Source of the DNA: a bacterium
Lineage (GTDB): Bacteria > Vulcanimicrobiota > Vulcanimicrobiia > Vulcanimicrobiales > Vulcanimicrobiaceae
Direction: 5' to 3'
Assembly (NCBI GenBank): GCA_021807065.1
Contig: JAKAPO010000044.1
Coordinates: 1 to 8,986, forward strand
DNA length: 8,986 nucleotides
Made by a program: the position numbers and the translations under genes. How positions within the stretch are numbered: the first letter of the stretch is position 1; the number at the start of each line of letters is the position of its first letter. Under the pieces are notes generated by a model. The model had not been told where the DNA came from, did no database searches, and worked only from the letters and a program-made list of their open reading frames with translations. Positions 1 to 6,307 of the stretch are shown here, one piece after another.

Positions 1-1
1 C

Positions 2-745
2 CCCACCGCTGCTGTGATGGCCCGCTTTATCGACTTCCTGTTCGCTCTCCTGGTACTGGCCGTCTTCATCTTTGCCACCGTCTCGCTCGTCGTCCTTCAT
101 GACGACTAAAACACGCTGCTTTTCTTCGGAACCCTGGCACCGGTTCTCCACGATTTCATCGTCGCGAATCTCAAGTCGTACGTCTACGGAAAAGGCATTT
201 CGAGCGCGATCGCCGCGCTTATCGTACTTTGGTCCGGGAAGAACCTCTTCATGGGTCTCACGGTCGCGCTCAACCGTGCCCTGGACATCCCGCCGGGCAG
301 ACCCTTCATGCACTTGGCTCTCTCGATCGCGATGCTGCCGATCATCGCAATTCTCCTCGTGATCGCGGTCGGGTTGCCGTTGGTAGTCGCATTCGTCATG
401 CAGACCGCGCAAATTCCGGACTATGCCAATCTCGCACACATCAGCGGCTATATCGTAGCGATCCTGCTCGTTTTTACCGTCTCGTTGATCGTCTACGGAA
501 TTCTGCCGAATCGCCGGCCTTCGCTCGACTTCGGCTTACCGGGAGCTGCGTTCGTCGCCATCACGTGGCCGATAGCGCAGTACGCGTTCGCGCTTTACAC
601 GGATCACGTGAACTTCACGAAGATCTACGGCGTTCTCTCGGCGCCGCTTGCCCTGCTTCTCTGGTTCTATATCATCGGGGCGATATTTCTCTTCGGGGGA
701 GAACTTTGCGGCGCGCGCTCGAAGGCATACGCTCCCCCGAAGTAA
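2..745 (+). pseudogene. YihY/BrkB-family inner-membrane protein, 5' end outside window, interrupted by in-frame TAA
   Basis: The reading frame enters from the left edge and encodes a hydrophobic segment ending in LVVLHDD. It hits TAA at 107-109 and continues in the same frame to the stop at 743-745. The sequence after the stop (NTLLFFGTLAPVLHDF and onward) is what should follow in a YihY protein, so this is a point nonsense change and not a frameshift. Family hallmarks after the stop are LWSGKNLF, ALNRALDIP, a long double hydrophobic stretch, VYGILPNRR, then PGAAFVAITWP and a final YGVLSAPLALLLWFYIIG..GGEL segment. YihY (formerly 'RNase BN') proteins are polytopic membrane proteins of uncertain function. 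About 35-40 N-terminal residues probably lie off the window. It could be a true pseudogene, a sequencing error or a readthrough site; the sequence alone cannot decide. Family assignment is secure, status is not. Confidence 0.75.
251..745 (+). CDS. C-terminal YihY/BrkB fragment, the only part openable from a standard start
   Basis: After the TAA at 107-109 the first in-frame ATG, GTG or TTG is the ATG at 251, so an automatic caller would place a 164-residue protein here. No convincing Shine-Dalgarno precedes it, and it would begin in the middle of a conserved transmembrane region (the residues just before it, LWSGKNLF, belong to the family pattern). About four transmembrane segments remain: roughly residues 18-50, 60-82, 98-117 and 130-155. 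I regard this as the tail of the interrupted gene and not an independent protein. The next gene starts 4 nt after its stop, so the two probably share a transcript. Confidence 0.5.
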   Translation: MGLTVALNRALDIPPGRPFMHLALSIAMLPIIAILLVIAVGLPLVVAFVMQTAQIPDYANLAHISGYIVAILLVFTVSLIVYGILPNRRPSLDFGLPGAAFVAITWPIAQYAFALYTDHVNFTKIYGVLSAPLALLLWFYIIGAIFLFGGELCGARSKAYAPPK

Positions 746-749
746 AAGA

Positions 750-1784
750 ATGTCCGACGTGCGCCGCCTCTTCTTATTGCTCGCCGTTCTGACCGGTTTT
801 TGCCTCGTCGCGGCCGCTCCGAGAACGCCCCCTTCTCCCCATCCCAGCCTTGCAACCCCGGCGCCGCTTGCACGGCCAACCGTGCGCCTCCCGTCGTTGG
901 ATCCGACGGTACTAATTTATCCCTTCGATGCGCAGGCCGGTTACAATGCGAAGGCCGGGATGCAGGTTGCAAAGATTTTTTCGCAGGAGTTCAAGCAAAG
1001 CGGGCACGTGAACGTACTGCCGGTTCCCACTAACGTCAACCGCGCGAACTACCTTACGACCGCGCTGAGCGATCATGCCGACTACTACGTGAGTGGCTAC
1101 GTCACACCCATAGGCGATAGCGCATCGGTCGTCGTGCAAGTCGTCAGCGTCCAAAACGGCGTCATCGTGTTCGCGCAGACGACCCAGCTCTACGGCCTGA
1201 ACGATGCGCTCGCGCTTGCTTTGACCACGCACGACGCGATCTTGCAACTCGCGGGCGTGAACGTCACCTTGGACACCGCCGCCTCCACGGCCACCGCCGC
1301 CCCGTCGGTGCAACCCACAAATGGCGCGCAATTCAATCTCGGCAGCCTCTTTTCGCACCATCACACGGTTGCGCGCGTCGCCGCTACGCCGACGCCGCAG
1401 GCTAAGCCGCGGCGCGGTGTTATCCTCGTTGCGGTTCACGGTGCCAACGTTGCTGCCAGGTATCTCGACCAAGCGACGTCGTTGCTCGATCGCGATCTCA
1501 CGACGCACTTCAACGTTCGCTACGGTGGCCCGATGCCCGCCGACCTCGGCACCGCCGCAACCACTCTCTGCGGCACCGAGCGCGACAATACGATCGCAAC
1601 CGGTACGCTCGTGCAGGAGCACCTCCGCGGCTTGCGGCCCCGCATCAAGAGCGTCTTCACGTTGCAAGTGTGGACGTGTTTCGGCGACGTTCTCTACCAG
1701 ACGACCAAGACTCGCTTCGACATTGCCAAAGCGATATCCGAGGCCGTGAGCGACTACGTTACGAGCCACCCCTCAAATACTTAA
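750..1784 (+). CDS. exported protein of unknown function with two TolB-N/CsgG-like repeats
   Basis: A 344-residue protein. The ATG at 750 was chosen because it is followed at once by a signal peptide (MSDVRR, hydrophobic LFLLLAVLTGFCLVAAA, cleavage near residue 23). Longer openings at 648 would overlap the upstream gene. The Cys at residue 18 does not fit a lipobox (it is preceded by T-G-F), so a periplasmic or secreted product is more likely than a lipoprotein. Residues ~24-45 are a Pro/Ala spacer. Residues ~46-170 (starting VLIYPFD) look like the alpha/beta domain of TolB-N or CsgG/FlgO-type proteins: strand, helix, NVLPVP strand, then a DYYVSGYV beta hairpin. Residues ~171-220 are an Ala/Thr/Pro linker with HHH. 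Residues ~221-344 (starting GVILVAVHG) repeat the same order and carry two Cys (residues 274 and 310). The gene is probably co-transcribed with yihY. The domain call rests on pattern only, and the function is unknown. Confidence 0.75.
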   Translation: MSDVRRLFLLLAVLTGFCLVAAAPRTPPSPHPSLATPAPLARPTVRLPSLDPTVLIYPFDAQAGYNAKAGMQVAKIFSQEFKQSGHVNVLPVPTNVNRANYLTTALSDHADYYVSGYVTPIGDSASVVVQVVSVQNGVIVFAQTTQLYGLNDALALALTTHDAILQLAGVNVTLDTAASTATAAPSVQPTNGAQFNLGSLFSHHHTVARVAATPTPQAKPRRGVILVAVHGANVAARYLDQATSLLDRDLTTHFNVRYGGPMPADLGTAATTLCGTERDNTIATGTLVQEHLRGLRPRIKSVFTLQVWTCFGDVLYQTTKTRFDIAKAISEAVSDYVTSHPSNT

Positions 1785-2263
1785 CCGTCAGATAAGAGCC
1801 CTTCGGGAGGATCGACGGTGATGCGTTTGCGCGCGAGATCGATCTCGCGTACGATTGCGGCAACCATGGGAATCATTCTGCCGTTGACGACGAGCATGTC
1901 GCTGGATGGAAGATGCTCCACCCGTTCGACCTTCCCGTAGGGCCGGCCGTCCGCACCGAATACATTGCAGCCGATCAAGTCGTCGTCGAGATACTCACCC
2001 GCGCTTAGCGGAATAGCACTCTTTTCAACGTATAACGTCGCGCCGGCGAGTGCCTTCGCGGCTGTCGCATCGTCGATGCCCGCGAAAGCGACGAGAAGCC
2101 GGCCGCCATGCTCGCGGATGCTTCGAATCCGTGCCTCCCCTTCACGCATCCCGGCCTTGTAGTGAAAGGTCGCGTTCTTCCTGAAGAGCGGGCGAGCCGC
2201 ACTCGTGACCTCGCACTTCAGCTCGCCGCGAATTCCAAAAAGCCCCGCGATACGACCGGCGAT
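1781..2263 (-). CDS. rimM: 16S rRNA processing / 30S maturation factor RimM, apparent ATC start
   Basis: RimM binds ribosomal protein S19 in the 30S head and helps late 30S assembly. Reading from 2263 gives 160 residues, close to the usual 160-175. The N-terminal domain begins AGRIAGLFGIRGELK, matching the family's GxIxxxhGlrGexk signature. The C-terminal PRC-barrel shows the typical EYLDDDLIGCNVF, GKVERVEH, MIPMV, EIDLARKRI and PPEGLL order. The frame is open only to TGA at 2288-2290. Between that stop and the signature there is no ATG, GTG or TTG; the first ATG (2149) lies inside the domain at residue 39. The codon at 2263-2261 is ATC and sits in TAATC, exactly where TAATG would overlap the preceding gene's TAA. 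This is the last gene of the operon. No trmD or rplS follows; the convergent gene's stop overlaps its own. Confidence 0.88.
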   Translation of the reverse strand: MAGRIAGLFGIRGELKCEVTSAARPLFRKNATFHYKAGMREGEARIRSIREHGGRLLVAFAGIDDATAAKALAGATLYVEKSAIPLSAGEYLDDDLIGCNVFGADGRPYGKVERVEHLPSSDMLVVNGRMIPMVAAIVREIDLARKRITVDPPEGLLSDG

Positions 2264-2265
2264 TA
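2261..2265 (-). other. TAATC stop/start junction between the KH-protein gene and rimM
   Basis: Read on the minus strand, the KH gene's TAA (2265-2263) shares one base with the codon ATC (2263-2261), from which rimM would read AGRIAGLFG. TAATG is a classic translation-reinitiation overlap, so one G-to-C difference would explain the missing start. A GAGGAGG purine run ends 19 nt upstream, which is too far for a normal Shine-Dalgarno. Reinitiation from the preceding stop would be the likely mechanism. No slippery heptamer for -1 frameshifting is visible. Confidence 0.6.
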
Positions 2266-2721
2266 GGCGAAAGGTCTTGCAGCCTCCTCACTGTCGAGGA
2301 TGTCGACGGCGATCGGACTCTCTGCCGTAGCGCGTACGAGCGTGCGCAACGCTTGCGCGACTCGACCGTTGCGGCCGATCACCCTTCCCAGATCCTCGGG
2401 GTCGACGACGAGCTCGATGACCGGTTCACCGCTCTCGTCGAGAAAGAGCTCGACGCAAACGTCATTGGGTTTGCTTACGAGCCGTTTGGCAAGAAACTGC
2501 AACAGCTCCGTAGCCATGCGCGGTCTTGCCCATGGATCGGCAGGCGCGGTCGGTTCCCGTCTGCGTGGGCGCTCCTGGGGGCGCCGCGCCCCCGCGTCGC
2601 GCCTGCGTCGCTCCTTCTTCGGTGCGTCACTCGAAGCGATGCGCCGGCCGGGAAGGCGCGAGCGCCGCTCGGTCTCAGTCTCTTCGCCGAAGAGGCCGAA
2701 CTCGTCGTCGAAGGCGCTCAT
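2263..2721 (-). CDS. KhpA-like KH-domain RNA-binding protein with a charged N-terminal extension
   Basis: A 152-residue protein. The C-terminal ~84 residues (from MATELLQFLAK, residue 69) form a single type-II KH domain with the loop GRNG at residues 116-119 in the setting DLGRVIGRNGRVAQALR, as in KhpA/YlqC proteins. These are small RNA chaperones usually encoded between rpsP and rimM, as here. Residues 1-68 are unusual: an acidic start (MSAFDDEFGLFGEETETE) followed by an Arg/Pro/Lys-rich stretch, probably disordered. The start at 2721 is preferred because its ATG overlaps the rpsP stop as ATGA (2718-2721) behind a purine-rich GCGGAGG. The alternative is ATG at 2517, which would give a normal-length KhpA but has no visible Shine-Dalgarno and would leave 200 bases unexplained. 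Domain call secure, start fairly sure. Confidence 0.87.
   Translation of the reverse strand: MSAFDDEFGLFGEETETERRSRLPGRRIASSDAPKKERRRRDAGARRPQERPRRREPTAPADPWARPRMATELLQFLAKRLVSKPNDVCVELFLDESGEPVIELVVDPEDLGRVIGRNGRVAQALRTLVRATAESPIAVDILDSEEAARPFA
2577..2593. repeat. GC-rich inverted repeat inside the KH-protein gene
   Basis: A perfect inverted repeat, GGGGGCG-CCG-CGCCCCC, with 7-bp arms and a 3-nt loop. It lies in the Arg/Pro-coding extension, about 60 bases before the alternative internal ATG at 2517. Such a hairpin would be stable in mRNA. There is no following T-run on either strand, so it is not an intrinsic terminator. It may be a by-product of Arg/Pro/Gly codons. Confidence 0.5.
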
Positions 2722-3017
2722 CCTCCGCTCGCCTTCGATGCCTTCGGTGGCCGTTTCGTTTCCGGAATGGGCCCGCGCTCGGCTAACCCCCTCTCGGCAA
2801 ACAACCGGCGTACGGTCGCCGTTGGCTGCGCGCCCTTGGCCAGCCATTGCTTCGCTTTCGCATCGTCGACGACGACTGTCTTCGGTTCGGTGCGCGGATT
2901 GTAGTGGCCGAGGATTTCTATGAACCTCCCATCACGTGGTGCGCGTGCATCGGTCACCACGAAACGGTACGTGGGCTGCTTCTTTGCGCCCATGCGGCGC
3001 AATCTGATCTTCACCAT
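2718..3017 (-). CDS. rpsP: 30S ribosomal protein S16
   Basis: A 99-residue protein starting MVKIRLRRMGAKKQPTYRFV, the characteristic S16 N-terminus, followed by DARAPRDGRFIEILGHYNP and the helix region AKQWLAKGAQPTATVRRL. S16 is a small-subunit protein needed for 30S assembly. The last ~20 residues (ETKRPPKASKASGG region) form a basic low-complexity tail, common in longer S16 proteins. The ATG at 3017 has GGAAG about 7 nt upstream, inside the end of ffh. The ffh stop is only 3 nt away and the downstream KH gene overlaps by 4 nt. The order ffh-rpsP-khpA-rimM matches Firmicutes and several other phyla, which supports the assignment. Confidence 0.97.
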   Translation of the reverse strand: MVKIRLRRMGAKKQPTYRFVVTDARAPRDGRFIEILGHYNPRTEPKTVVVDDAKAKQWLAKGAQPTATVRRLFAERGLAERGPIPETKRPPKASKASGG

Positions 3018-3020
3018 GTT

Positions 3021-4349
3021 CTATCTTCCCGCATTCAATAAACTACGTCGGTACTTTCCGCCAAACTGTTTCATCATCCGGCGCGTATCGTCGAACTGCC
3101 GAACGAGACGGTTGATGTCCGAGACCTGCGTTCCCGAGCCCAACGCGATGCGTTTTCGCCGCGATCCGTTCAACGTCGACGGATCGCGGCGCTCCCGCCG
3201 CGTCATCGAGCAAATGATCGCCTCCGCTTTGCGCATCTCCGCCTCCGGAACGCTAAAGTCTTTTGGTAGCTGCTGCGACAGGCCGGGGATCATTTTGAGC
3301 AAGTCGCTCATCGAACCCATCCTTCGAACCTGACGCAGCTGTTCGAGGAAGTCATCCAGCGTGAACGCGTTGCGCAGCATCTTTCGCTCGAGCGTGCGCG
3401 CCTGTTCCTCCGAGTAGACGCTCTGAGTCTTCTCGATGAGCGTCATCACGTCGCCCATACCGAGGATTCGCGAGGCCAACCGTTCGGCGTGCAGCGGCTC
3501 CAGCGCCGATAGGCGCTCGCCGACACCGACGAACTTGATCGGCGCTCCCGTCGCCTCGAATATCGAAAGCGCTGCACCCCCACGCGTGTCGCCATCGAGC
3601 TTCGTCAGAATAACTCCGGTGATCCCGAGACGTTCGTGAAAACCCCTGGCCACGTTCGTGGCTTCTTGACCCGTCATTGCGTCGGCAACGAGCAGTATCT
3701 CGACCGGCGCAACCGCTGCTTTGATACGCTCCAGTTCTTGCATAAGACCTTCGTCGATCTGCAAGCGTCCCGCGCTATCGACGATCACCGTCGCAAGTCC
3801 CAAGCGCCTTGCATGTTCGACCGCACCGCGGGCGATCGCCAGCGGATCTTTCCGATCGCCTTCGAAGACCGGGACGTCGATCTGCTTGCCGAGCGTATGC
3901 AACTGCTCGATGGCCGCCGGCCGGTACACGTCCGCAGCAACGAGTAGTGAGCGCCGTCCCTGTTCTTTCAGACGCAGCGCGAGCTTTGCAGCTTGCGTCG
4001 TCTTCCCAGAGCCCTGAAGACCGACGAGCAGGATGACCGACGGAGGCGTGTCGCCCAACTGCAGCCGCGCTCGCGCAGGATCCGTAGGTCCGAGCAGCGC
4101 GCCAAGTTCGTCGTGAACGATCTTGACGATCGTCTGCGCTGGCGTCAATGATTCGAGTACGGCGCTGCCGAGCGCGCGTTCCTTCACTTTCGCAACGAAC
4201 GTGCGCGCCGCGGTTAACGAGACATCCGCCTCGAGCAAAGCGACGCGCACTTCGCGCATCGCCTCGTTCAAGTCGGATTCGCTAATCCTACCCCGGCCGG
4301 TCAGGCGCGAGAATATCGCGCCGAGGCGATCGCTGAGCTGATCGAACAC
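3021..4349 (-). CDS. ffh: signal recognition particle protein Ffh (SRP54 GTPase)
   Basis: A 442-residue protein of normal length for Ffh. With 4.5S RNA it binds signal sequences on nascent chains and delivers ribosomes to FtsY at the membrane. The N-domain helical bundle spans residues 1-~88. The G-domain shows the P-loop GLQGSGKTT (110-118), ADVYRPAA (139-146), DSAGR (191-195; most homologues have DTAGR, a conservative change), TKLDGDTRGG (249-258) and GVGE (275-278). The Met-containing M-domain runs from ~299 with MGDVMTLIEK, MIPGL and SMTRRERRDPS, then the RNA-binding SRRKRIALGSGTQVSDIN. The start is GTG at 4349, giving FDQLSDRLGAIF, the usual N-terminus. It lies 17 nt after acpP. The usual companions ylxM and ftsY are not adjacent. 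Confidence 0.97.
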   Translation of the reverse strand: MFDQLSDRLGAIFSRLTGRGRISESDLNEAMREVRVALLEADVSLTAARTFVAKVKERALGSAVLESLTPAQTIVKIVHDELGALLGPTDPARARLQLGDTPPSVILLVGLQGSGKTTQAAKLALRLKEQGRRSLLVAADVYRPAAIEQLHTLGKQIDVPVFEGDRKDPLAIARGAVEHARRLGLATVIVDSAGRLQIDEGLMQELERIKAAVAPVEILLVADAMTGQEATNVARGFHERLGITGVILTKLDGDTRGGAALSIFEATGAPIKFVGVGERLSALEPLHAERLASRILGMGDVMTLIEKTQSVYSEEQARTLERKMLRNAFTLDDFLEQLRQVRRMGSMSDLLKMIPGLSQQLPKDFSVPEAEMRKAEAIICSMTRRERRDPSTLNGSRRKRIALGSGTQVSDINRLVRQFDDTRRMMKQFGGKYRRSLLNAGR

Positions 4350-4366
4350 CGAGGACCCTACGAACC

Positions 4367-4609
4367 TTAAGCCGTCGCCGTGCTCTCGTCGATGCGTTTC
4401 ACTGCATCGCCGACTGTCTTAATCTTTTCCGCCTCTTCGTCGGGAATATCGATGTTGAACTCGGTCTCGAACGCCATCACGAGCTCCACTTGATCGAGCG
4501 AGTCTGCGCCGAGGTCGTCGGTGATCGACGCTTCGGGCGTCACCTCCGCTTCGTCGACCCCGAGTTGCTCGACGATGATCTTCTTCACTTTTTCGAACGT
4601 CGTAGCCAT
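4367..4609 (-). CDS. acpP: acyl carrier protein
   Basis: An 80-residue acidic four-helix protein that carries growing acyl chains on a 4'-phosphopantetheine arm in the cytoplasm. The attachment Ser is residue 37 in GADSLDQVELVMAFE, the canonical ACP motif. The rest (DDLG before the motif, FNIDIPDEEAEKIKTVGDAV after it) is close to textbook AcpP. A clear Shine-Dalgarno (AGGGAGAG) ends about 3 nt before the ATG, in the 10-nt gap after fabG. This is one of the strongest ribosome sites in the operon, which fits ACP being needed at far higher copy number than the enzymes. fabF, a common downstream neighbour, is absent; ffh follows instead. Confidence 0.97.
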   Translation of the reverse strand: MATTFEKVKKIIVEQLGVDEAEVTPEASITDDLGADSLDQVELVMAFETEFNIDIPDEEAEKIKTVGDAVKRIDESTATA

Positions 4610-4619
4610 TGCTCTCCCT

Positions 4620-5366
4620 TCACATCACGACCCCGCCGTCCACGACGATGGTCTGGCCGGTTATGTATGCCGAAGCATCCGAACAAAGAAACGCGACGAC
4701 GCCGCTCACGTCTTCCGGCCTTCCCGCACGGCCGAGGGCGGCCTGTTTTACGAGCATCTCTCTGAGGGTCTCAGGCATCTTCTCGGTCATCGCCGTTTCG
4801 ATCAATCCCGGCGCGACGGCGTTGACTCTTATATTCCGCGAACCCAACTCCTTTGCAGCCGACTTGCACAGTCCCAATAAGCCCGCTTTCGTCGCGGCGT
4901 AGATGGATTGCCCGGCATTGCCGGTGAGGCCGACGATGCTGCTCACCAGCACGATCGCCCCGCCTCGCTGTTTCATCATCGGTTTCGCCACGGCGGTGCA
5001 GAGATAGAACGCGGACTTCAAATTGCTTGCAAGGAGCCGCTCCAGTACGTCCTCCTTCAACCGCACAAGCAACGAATCCACGGACTGCCCGGCGTTGGCG
5101 ACCGCCGCGTCGACGCGTCCGAAACGCTCGAGCACCTCGTTTACGGCGGCGTCGACCGCAGCACGATCCGTGACATCCGCGACGATTGGGTGCGCCGTCG
5201 CACCGGCGCGAGCGCCGGCGCAGAGCCCGGCGGTCCCGTCCAGAGCCGAGCCATCGCGACCGATTATCGCTACGTCCGCACCTCGACGCGCAAGCTCGAC
5301 CGCGATCGAGCGGCCAATGCCGCGACTCGCTCCGGTGATCAGCGCGACTTTCCCCGACAACGTCAC
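4620..5366 (-). CDS. fabG: 3-oxoacyl-[ACP] reductase FabG
   Basis: A 248-residue short-chain dehydrogenase that reduces beta-ketoacyl-ACP with NADPH in each elongation cycle. Visible motifs: TGASRGIG cofactor loop (residues 11-18), NAG (91-93), catalytic Asn115 in SNLKSAF, Ser in VSS (142-143), Tyr156 and Lys160 in YAATK, then VNAVAPGLIETAM and C-terminal YITGQTIVVDGGV. The GTG start at 5366 overlaps the fabD stop as GTGA (5363-5366) and gives TLSGKVALITG, a standard FabG N-terminus. The frame stays open far upstream, but that part is fabD read out of frame. Context between fabD and acpP separates it from generic SDR enzymes. Confidence 0.96.
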   Translation of the reverse strand: MTLSGKVALITGASRGIGRSIAVELARRGADVAIIGRDGSALDGTAGLCAGARAGATAHPIVADVTDRAAVDAAVNEVLERFGRVDAAVANAGQSVDSLLVRLKEDVLERLLASNLKSAFYLCTAVAKPMMKQRGGAIVLVSSIVGLTGNAGQSIYAATKAGLLGLCKSAAKELGSRNIRVNAVAPGLIETAMTEKMPETLREMLVKQAALGRAGRPEDVSGVVAFLCSDASAYITGQTIVVDGGVVM

Positions 5367-6307
5367 GCGCGCACCTCGTCGCGCAACAGCGCCTCGAGCG
5401 CACGTGCGCCCGCCATATCGCTCACCCCTTGACTTCGCGGCGAGCCCTCCATGCGCCGCAGCATCGCCGTGAGAACAGCACTCGCGCCGAATTCTACGAC
5501 CAGATCCAGATCGTACTCGAGCATGCGCGTCGCCGTGTCGTGCCAGCGAACTTCGTCGGTGATGGAGCGAATGAGATTCGCCCTGATCGTGGCCACGTCG
5601 CGGTACGGCTGCCCGTCCACGTTCGAAATCACGTCGATGGTCGGCACCGAGAAGTGCGCCGATTCCACGGCCGCACGGAAACGCGCAACTGCCGGCTGCA
5701 TGAGCTGCGAGTGCCATGCGCCAGAGACGTTGAGCGGCACCACGCGCTTTGCGCCGGCCTCGACCAGCTCCTCGCCGGCGATGCGCACGGCATCCAAGTC
5801 GCCGCTGATCACGATCTGCGTCGGTGAGTTAAAATTTGCGAGTTGCAGACACGCATGTGACTGCCTCCGTACCCGTTCGACGATCGGCCGAACGCGTTCG
5901 GCCTCGAGACCCAAAATTGCGCTCATGCCGCCCGCCTCGCGCTCTGCAGCCTCCTGCATTGCCCTCGCGCGCTCGTCGACGACGTGCAGCGCCTCCTCAA
6001 ACGATATAGCGCCGGTAATCGTAAGGCTGCAAAACTCGGCGAACGAATGGCCGGCCGTGACGACGATCGGCGGTTTGCACGCCTCGTAGAGCGCAACGTT
6101 CGTGACGAAGATTGCGGGCTGGCTGTACTGCGTCTCGCGCAGCCGTTCCTCGGGACCTTCACGAACGAGCGCGAGCACGTCGTACCCGAGCACGCCGGCG
6201 GCGCGATCGAAGACGCGAGCTGCAGCCGGGTCGTTTGCCGCGACGTCGACGCCCATGCCGACGCTCTGCGAACCCTGCCCAGGAAAGACCGCGGCAACGC
6301 GCTTCAC
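5363..6307 (-). CDS. fabD: malonyl-CoA:ACP transacylase FabD
   Basis: A 314-residue enzyme that moves malonyl from CoA to ACP, supplying the elongation unit. It begins VKRVAAVFPGQGSQSVGMG, whose GQGSQ forms the oxyanion site. The nucleophile is Ser88 in AGHSFAEFCSL, the malonate-binding Arg is residue 113 in ERARAMQEA, and the catalytic His is residue 199 in SGAWHSQLM. The nucleophile motif is usually GHSLGE; here it is GHSFAE, so the second Gly of GxSxG is Ala. The other catalytic residues are intact, so activity is expected. The GTG start at 6307 overlaps the fabH stop (6304-6307, GTGA). A long upstream open frame is fabH out of phase and was discarded. Confidence 0.95.
   Translation of the reverse strand: MKRVAAVFPGQGSQSVGMGVDVAANDPAAARVFDRAAGVLGYDVLALVREGPEERLRETQYSQPAIFVTNVALYEACKPPIVVTAGHSFAEFCSLTITGAISFEEALHVVDERARAMQEAAEREAGGMSAILGLEAERVRPIVERVRRQSHACLQLANFNSPTQIVISGDLDAVRIAGEELVEAGAKRVVPLNVSGAWHSQLMQPAVARFRAAVESAHFSVPTIDVISNVDGQPYRDVATIRANLIRSITDEVRWHDTATRMLEYDLDLVVEFGASAVLTAMLRRMEGSPRSQGVSDMAGARALEALLRDEVRA

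Noticed and set aside
912..1769. Long open frame on the minus strand (285 codons) opposite the exported protein
   Set aside because: Its product is a His/Arg/Val-rich composition typical of antisense high-GC frames, with no family pattern; the + strand protein has a signal peptide and domain structure.
2263..2290. Programmed -1 frameshift making a KH-RimM fusion
   Set aside because: The frames overlap as required, but no slippery heptamer or downstream stimulatory structure is visible; a TAATC reinitiation junction is simpler.
2577..2593. Intrinsic terminator inside the KH gene
   Set aside because: Strong hairpin but no T-run on either strand, and the operon clearly continues into rimM.
5367..5717. 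117-codon N-terminal extension of fabG
   Set aside because: This is fabD read out of frame; the GTG at 5366 gives a standard FabG start and a GTGA overlap.
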